Source: Flavobacteriia bacterium (lineage in GTDB: Bacteria; Bacteroidota; Bacteroidia; Flavobacteriales; Schleiferiaceae). From it: a stretch of 64,000 nucleotides of DNA. The DNA lies in assembly GCA_013373425.1 (NCBI GenBank), contig JABXHW010000012.1, positions 1 through 64,000 on the forward strand, read 5' to 3'. Position numbers and translations under genes: made by a program. Below the pieces are notes generated by a model that saw only the letters and a program-made list of their open reading frames with translations, was not told the DNA's origin and ran no database searches. Below are positions 59,425 through 64,000 of the stretch, in pieces (position 1 is the first letter of the stretch; the number at the start of each line of letters is the position of its first letter).

Positions 59425-61710
59425 TTACTGTTCAATCAATAATTTTTGAGAATAAATCTGTTGGCCTGAATCAATAGTTATCATGTACATTCCAGGAGAA
59501 AGCATGGATACATCAATGGTTTGATCGCCGAAATTGCTTCCCTCTAGGACAAGCCTCCCTGAAATATCGGTGAGTCGATAGTTAAACCCTTCGTTTAACC
59601 CCGAAATTTGCACTTCTGAAGATGTGGGATTAGGACGGAGTTGCACAACGGAAGCCATCAGCTCCTCGGTTCCAATTCCGTCAGATGTAACGAATACCAT
59701 ATTCGTGATTTGTCCAAAATTACCACCCATCTGACTCCAATACATATGATGCGGACCTTGGCCGCCTGGAGGGTAGTTCTTTATAGGGATATAGACGTAT
59801 CCTCTATCTGCCTTAAGCTTGAAGGTATATCGACTGTCAAACCCTCGAAGCGGTGGGTCCAATATTACCCGAGAAGAATGTCCGAGGAAATTATCGACGG
59901 AATATGCAGTATCCACCGAATTGCCTCCAACAATTTCCAGGTACAGGGAGTCGTTTGGCCCAGAAATTATCCCGGGAAAAATTAACTCGCGAACGAATCT
60001 TGGTGTGCCGGCAACATTGTTGAATTCTACATTAACTTGATAATTCCGTCCTGGCTGTAATGCGTCCAAGACATGGTCGTAAAACGGTATGGAAACTAGA
60101 CGGGTGTAGTGCATGGTGTCGCTCGACCAGAATTCATTGGACCACCCTTCGCAACCCGAGGTGTCAATGCCAAAAAACTCATACGGCCCGCGGAGAATAT
60201 CATGGGTTGGAGAAGTAGATTGTTCTTCAACCAAGCTGGTCCAGTAGTAGACATCCACTCCACTAAAGACAGATATGTTTTGTATTCGCACCCGATTACC
60301 AGAAATAGCGGTCACGTCTGGAGAATTGTCAGGTAATATCTTTACCAAACACTTAGTTAGCGTGTCTCCATTCCCATTTACATAGTGGTACCAAATTGAC
60401 TTATTCGGTTGTGCGCCAGTGGTAGGAATGTATGGATTGGATAGCCAACTGGAAGGCAGCCATTGACCTGGAGTGTTAGAGAAGTTAGTTGAGATAGAAA
60501 CAACTTCTCCAGGACACGTGGTTACTAACCTATACTCCGTTGTGTCGGTACTTTGGATATTGAATTGGATAGACCGTTGTCCATAATTTGGGCAGTAATT
60601 GTCTTGACCAAGTACAAACGCGGTATGTGAGCCCGGCTCTAAATCGAACGGAACCTCCCAGTACAAAGTCATTGTTAATGGACTTGTGGTCGCAAAGGTC
60701 TGCGTAGAGTTTGGGCTACTCGGGAACAATTCAGGCCCGGTTCCATTTAATTCATGCAGTCTGGAAATTAGCCGCCCTTGCACCGAGTCGGAGGCTGAAC
60801 CAACTTTAGAATCGAGAAGTATTTGAATTGCAAGAGTATCCCCTCTCTTCACGTTCAAGTTGTATATAATCGAGTCAGTTGTGCTCAACGCATGACTAGT
60901 CTGTGTGATGGTAAGATCAGGAGGAGATTGCAGAGAAATAGAATTGTCAAACGAGCAAATCGCAAAGACATCTACATCTGAGGTCACGATTCCATTCACC
61001 ACATTCTCCACTTTAAAAGCCATCACCCCTTTGAAGAAGGCATCATTATTTCCAGAGACGAATTGTCCATTCGGGTAAATTGTATCAGTTGCCGAAGTAG
61101 GCTGACTTGCAGAGTATCCAGTGGAGAAAGGTATAGGTGAGCCCGTGTTGTCCAGGGGAGTGCCAAATCCGAGATGTACGCTATCGGTTGATAGACTTTG
61201 CGCATTCAGCCAAACTTCCCGGTTGTAGGGGTTTCTGGTCACCATTCCTAAATCCAGATAGCCACTAGAAACGTTCTCACCTCCAGGATAAATGGTGGCA
61301 CGAACCCCAAAGCTCTGATTCCAAGTAGCGCCTACATTAGTGAAGTTGGTATCCGCGAGACAACAACTTGTAAGAAGAAGCTCGACGGGCGTATTTCCAG
61401 AAGGTGGAGAGATTAGAGCATTGCTGACCTTCCATCTTCTGATAAAATAATTTCTATCTCCGCTAGGAGTACAAATCAAATTTACCGGAAAGTCTCCCAC
61501 ATGAAGTAGTTGCAGAGGAGTGCTCGCGTTGCTCAAATCGATATGTTGGGCCACTATTGCGTAGCTGCTGCTGGCATCATATAGATGTTCATAATAAACA
61601 TCATATCTGTCATTACCTAAGGCAACCCAGTAAATCTGGCCTCCTAGCCAGTGCGTGGCATAGCTTGACATAGCCGCAAGGACCAGTACGAGAGTGAGAG
61701 CTTTTTTCAT
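59425..61710 (-). CDS. T9SS type A sorting domain protein, paralog 2
   Basis: A 761-residue secreted protein with a signal peptide (cleavage near YATH). Its N-terminus, HWLGGQIYWVALGNDRYDVY, repeats that of the downstream paralog, and similar units occur throughout, such as IYPNGQFVSGNNDAFFKGVMAF against LLPNGTFISGLQDSTFHAALAF. The end has RPNPTSSEVQISG, YRLTDISGRLVLEG and LSPGMYMITI, a type A sorting domain. It is upstream of its paralog in transcription and starts 50 bp after the membrane protein's end. The role is likely surface adhesion (inference). Confidence 0.85.
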   Translation of the reverse strand: MKKALTLVLVLAAMSSYATHWLGGQIYWVALGNDRYDVYYEHLYDASSSYAIVAQHIDLSNASTPLQLLHVGDFPVNLICTPSGDRNYFIRRWKVSNALISPPSGNTPVELLLTSCCLADTNFTNVGATWNQSFGVRATIYPGGENVSSGYLDLGMVTRNPYNREVWLNAQSLSTDSVHLGFGTPLDNTGSPIPFSTGYSASQPTSATDTIYPNGQFVSGNNDAFFKGVMAFKVENVVNGIVTSDVDVFAICSFDNSISLQSPPDLTITQTSHALSTTDSIIYNLNVKRGDTLAIQILLDSKVGSASDSVQGRLISRLHELNGTGPELFPSSPNSTQTFATTSPLTMTLYWEVPFDLEPGSHTAFVLGQDNYCPNYGQRSIQFNIQSTDTTEYRLVTTCPGEVVSISTNFSNTPGQWLPSSWLSNPYIPTTGAQPNKSIWYHYVNGNGDTLTKCLVKILPDNSPDVTAISGNRVRIQNISVFSGVDVYYWTSLVEEQSTSPTHDILRGPYEFFGIDTSGCEGWSNEFWSSDTMHYTRLVSIPFYDHVLDALQPGRNYQVNVEFNNVAGTPRFVRELIFPGIISGPNDSLYLEIVGGNSVDTAYSVDNFLGHSSRVILDPPLRGFDSRYTFKLKADRGYVYIPIKNYPPGGQGPHHMYWSQMGGNFGQITNMVFVTSDGIGTEELMASVVQLRPNPTSSEVQISGLNEGFNYRLTDISGRLVLEGSNFGDQTIDVSMLSPGMYMITIDSGQQIYSQKLLIEQ

Positions 61711-61760
61711 AGGTCGCTAAGTTAAACCCTATGCGAGTAATTTAAAAGTCTGGAGTTTAA

Positions 61761-62555
61761 CTATCTGTGTTCTAAATGTGGCGCGAAGAGGCTAGCTTTT
61801 TTATATGCATTACGTCCTTTAAGGGCACAACTGCAATTCAACTGAACCGGCTTATCGGGGAAGAATTGTCTATATAGACGAACTCTTGTTTTTAGATCTA
61901 CGGGCAATGGATCTTGTAAATCATTAGACCACAACCCAATAACCAACAAAGGCTCATGCAATGGTGGTCGCCACCCATCATAGGGGTAGTATTTCGTGTG
62001 ATACTTGAAGTGCATCCCTAGAATCTTCTCCGTCATGAAGGTTTGATTGAGTTCCGTGTAGTTCGACGCCTGAAATTCGCGGATGTCTTTTACTGCCTCT
62101 CTATAGTTTTTTGTGCCCAGAAATGCCATCGTAAATGCGCAACCCATACCCAGTACAAAGGCCGATTTGACACCTGAATTTGTTGTCTTGAGGAGGTTTT
62201 TCCAAAGTATCTGTGCCATGAAAAAGTAGGGGACTAGCACGCCAAGCCCAATGCCAAACAATATCATTAAGATTCCAAATGAATGTCCTAGCTCACCGAG
62301 GAAAACGACAGTATACAGGAAGAGCAAGAAAGAGATTCCCGCTATGAATGAGGAGACGTATTTGTATCGGGTTTCCAGGAGTAATGGGGCAAGGGCTGAA
62401 TTTAAGAAGCAGATTGCAATCGTGATAGCTGCCCAGGTAGTGGGGACGCAGAATGCCTGAAAGAAGTAATTCAATGCGAGGATGAAAACAAGTAATGCGG
62501 AATTGACAACAACCAGTTTTCGCGGTTCGGCAAGACGAGCGAAGAGCTTTTTCAT
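61761..62555 (-). CDS. Hypothetical membrane protein
   Basis: About 264 residues from the ATG at 62555. The longer frame from 62810 would overlap gluQ by 205 bp and begins with unlike polar sequence, so it is rejected. Five membrane segments lie near residues 17-37, 43-60, 68-90, 97-118 and 130-150, then a soluble C-terminal domain of about 100 residues with an NCSCALKGR segment and a His-rich end. No family is recognised. It starts 50 bp after the gluQ stop on the same strand. Confidence 0.68.
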   Translation of the reverse strand: MKKLFARLAEPRKLVVVNSALLVFILALNYFFQAFCVPTTWAAITIAICFLNSALAPLLLETRYKYVSSFIAGISFLLFLYTVVFLGELGHSFGILMILFGIGLGVLVPYFFMAQILWKNLLKTTNSGVKSAFVLGMGCAFTMAFLGTKNYREAVKDIREFQASNYTELNQTFMTEKILGMHFKYHTKYYPYDGWRPPLHEPLLVIGLWSNDLQDPLPVDLKTRVRLYRQFFPDKPVQLNCSCALKGRNAYKKASLFAPHLEHR

Positions 62556-62605
62556 GAGAGTAGGTTTAATGAAGAAACGTGACTCTCGAAACCTGAGTAT
62601 CAATC

Positions 62606-63514
62606 TTACACTTGTCGCATGGATATTTTCTCCAAAGTGAATTGCTCTAGTAAATCCCTCAAGGAAATGGACTTTTTCGATTTCGTCAATCCTGACTTGT
62701 AAGCTATGGCTCCAAGAATTTCTTCTTTGGAACGTCCTTCCATTCTTAACTGGTTGATACTCTTGGCTCCATTGCGTTTGGAAAGCCGATGGCCATCTTC
62801 GCCCATCCAAAGCGGACTATGTGCATACTTCGGAGGTGTGTGACCCAAGACATCCATCAGGGCGAGTTGTCGGGGGGTGCTATCCACTAAATCGGCACCG
62901 CGGAGCACATGCGTGATACCCATTTCAATATCATCCACTGTACAGGCCAATTGATAGGCCCACATGCCGTCGGCTCGCTTCACAACAAAGTCGCCCCCAA
63001 ATGCAGGTGGGAACAGCTGTTCTCCCAAGATGAGGTCGTTGTACGAGTAGGACTTATGAGGTAGTCGGAACCGAATGGAAGGATCTTTTTCATATCGATT
63101 TGCTTCCTGCTCTTCAGGACTCAAATCTCTGCAGAAACCCGGGTAATCCGGGCCTTCAGATGAGATGCCGTGAGGAGCTGAAGCTAGAGCTTGAAGGTCT
63201 TTTCTCGAGCAGAAGCAAGGGTATGTAAGACCTGCACTTTCAAGTTTTTGGAGGGCGGATTCGTAAAGCTCAGTTCTCTGACTTTGATAGAACGGTCCCT
63301 CATCCCAATGTAATCCCAACCAATCCATGTCACGCATGATTTGGTCGGCGTATTCCTGCTTACTTCTTTGGGTATCATTGTCCTCCATTCTCAAAATGAA
63401 GGAGCCCTTCATTTTGCGAGCTTGGAGCCAGGAAAGAGTGGCAGTAGCAAAATTACCAAGGTGTAGCTCGCCCGTAGGCGAGGGAGCAAATCGGAAGCGA
63501 GGTTGAGCTTCCAA
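62606..63514 (-). CDS. gluQ: Glutamyl-Q tRNA(Asp) synthetase
   Basis: A 302-residue GluRS paralog without the anticodon-binding domain, which attaches glutamate to queuosine in tRNA(Asp). The HIGH-like site is APSPTGELHLGN (10-21), the KMSKS-like site RLSKRNGA, and the zinc region CFCSRKDLQ with a later GFCRD. The likely start is a TTG at 63514, five bp after the kdsC stop; no ATG fits better. Length and zinc residues distinguish it from full GltX. Queuosine biosynthesis genes are not in the window. Confidence 0.9.
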   Translation of the reverse strand: MEAQPRFRFAPSPTGELHLGNFATATLSWLQARKMKGSFILRMEDNDTQRSKQEYADQIMRDMDWLGLHWDEGPFYQSQRTELYESALQKLESAGLTYPCFCSRKDLQALASAPHGISSEGPDYPGFCRDLSPEEQEANRYEKDPSIRFRLPHKSYSYNDLILGEQLFPPAFGGDFVVKRADGMWAYQLACTVDDIEMGITHVLRGADLVDSTPRQLALMDVLGHTPPKYAHSPLWMGEDGHRLSKRNGAKSINQLRMEGRSKEEILGAIAYKSGLTKSKKSISLRDLLEQFTLEKISMRQV

Positions 63515-63519
63515 AATGA

Positions 63520-64000
63520 TTAGATGAGATAGCGATCAATCCACTCGCGAACGACGCCTTCCCCACCCTTGAGAGGTAGAATCACATCTACTGTTTTTCG
63601 CACAGCAGGAACAGCATCGGCTGGACAAGCGGTAAAACCTACTACTTCCATGATTGGAATATCGCTTACGTCATCACCAATGTAGGCGATGTTTTCAGGA
63701 ATAATATCCATCTCATTCACCCATTCATTTAAGACCTCAATCTTAGGTCGAGTTCCCACATAAACGTGATCGATACCGAGCATTTCAGCTCTTCTTTCAA
63801 TCATTCTAGGCTCACGACCTGCGGAGATAATCCCAGTCTTGATTCCTCTTTCTTTCAGGAACTTGATGCCCATTCCATCCTTTGCGTTGAACTTCTTTAT
63901 TTCATCGCCTTCAGCGGTGTATATCATGCCTGCGTCGGTCAAAACTCCATCACAGTCCATAATGACAAACTGGATATTCTTGGCTTTGTCCTTCTCTTTC
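63520..64000 (-). CDS. kdsC: KDO-8-phosphate phosphatase (HAD-IIIA), 5' end beyond the window
   Basis: At least 160 residues; the frame stays open to the window edge (KEKDKAKNIQFVIMDCDGVL precedes the first ATG), so the true start is outside. KdsC removes phosphate from KDO-8-phosphate in lipopolysaccharide synthesis. HAD motif I is DCDGVLTD, motif II ISAG near 60 and motif IV GDDVSDIP near 107. The Lys of motif III is in the TRPKIEVL segment. It is cotranscribed with gluQ. Confidence 0.88.
   Translation of the reverse strand, partial: KEKDKAKNIQFVIMDCDGVLTDAGMIYTAEGDEIKKFNAKDGMGIKFLKERGIKTGIISAGREPRMIERRAEMLGIDHVYVGTRPKIEVLNEWVNEMDIIPENIAYIGDDVSDIPIMEVVGFTACPADAVPAVRKTVDVILPLKGGEGVVREWIDRYLI

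Noticed and set aside
62556-62810. N-terminal extension of the membrane protein at 61761
   Set aside because: It would overlap gluQ by about 205 bp and reads as antisense-like polar sequence; the ATG at 62555 starts a proper membrane protein.

Overview
The window is a chromosomal segment of a marine-type Bacteroidota bacterium, most likely Flavobacteriales (Cryomorphaceae/Schleiferiaceae-like). The evidence is several secreted proteins with type IX secretion (T9SS) C-terminal signals, a gliding-motility-type C-terminal domain protein, promoters of the Bacteroidota form TTG-N19-TAnnTTTG, a DUF177-rpmF-fabH-accB-accC cluster, a ligase-associated DEXH helicase and many small lipoproteins. No rRNA, tRNA, CRISPR array, prophage or complete insertion sequence was seen.

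Layout. 1-1.8 kb: gatC, plsC and a Spy-like periplasmic protein. 1.8-3.9 kb: a repeat-rich gap and three accessory genes. 4-6 kb: an ECF sigma factor between a TraB/GumN-like exported protein and a membrane protein that may be its anti-sigma factor. 6-9.8 kb: Lhr-type helicase, FMN reductase, DUF2490 protein. 9.9-19.8 kb: first copy of a 190-bp inverted-repeat element, a T9SS protein, an O-antigen-ligase/TPR protein, a serine hydrolase, two acetyltransferases, lipoproteins and thiL. 19.8-23.5 kb: a remodelled stretch with a decayed T9SS gene, an intact T9SS gene, a 54-residue PID-CTERM-like gene and a decayed partial copy of thiL. 23.6-29.6 kb: gdhA, a secreted protein with an ExbD-like C-terminal region, an LPP20-like lipoprotein and an AddB-like nuclease. 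29.6-32.6 kb: an accessory island of small genes with a second 190-bp element. 32.7-48.8 kb: mostly housekeeping (ribE, a T9SS type B protein, pepA, pdxA, DUF177, rpmF, fabH, accB, accC, an unusually short dxs, trpS, ktrA-like, metB-like). 49-57 kb: lipoproteins, lipocalin, ArsC-like/EamA pair, third 190-bp element, polysaccharide deacetylase, nadD-gmk-yicC. 57-64 kb: two paralogous T9SS proteins, a membrane protein, gluQ, and kdsC cut by the window edge.

Functional links: fabH, accB and accC serve fatty-acid synthesis together with plsC; dxs, thiL, pdxA, ribE and nadD are cofactor and isoprenoid genes; kdsC and the Wzy-like protein point to LPS or surface glycans; five intact T9SS-type proteins point to surface decoration.

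The most unusual signal lies between genes. Many gaps carry short degenerate arrays with strict 7-bp or 8-bp periodicity, each with its own consensus. In three nearby places a 7-bp array, a conserved 61-bp core and an 8-bp array follow one another in the same order. Together with the three dispersed 190-bp elements, these look like an undescribed class of intergenic repeat in this lineage.
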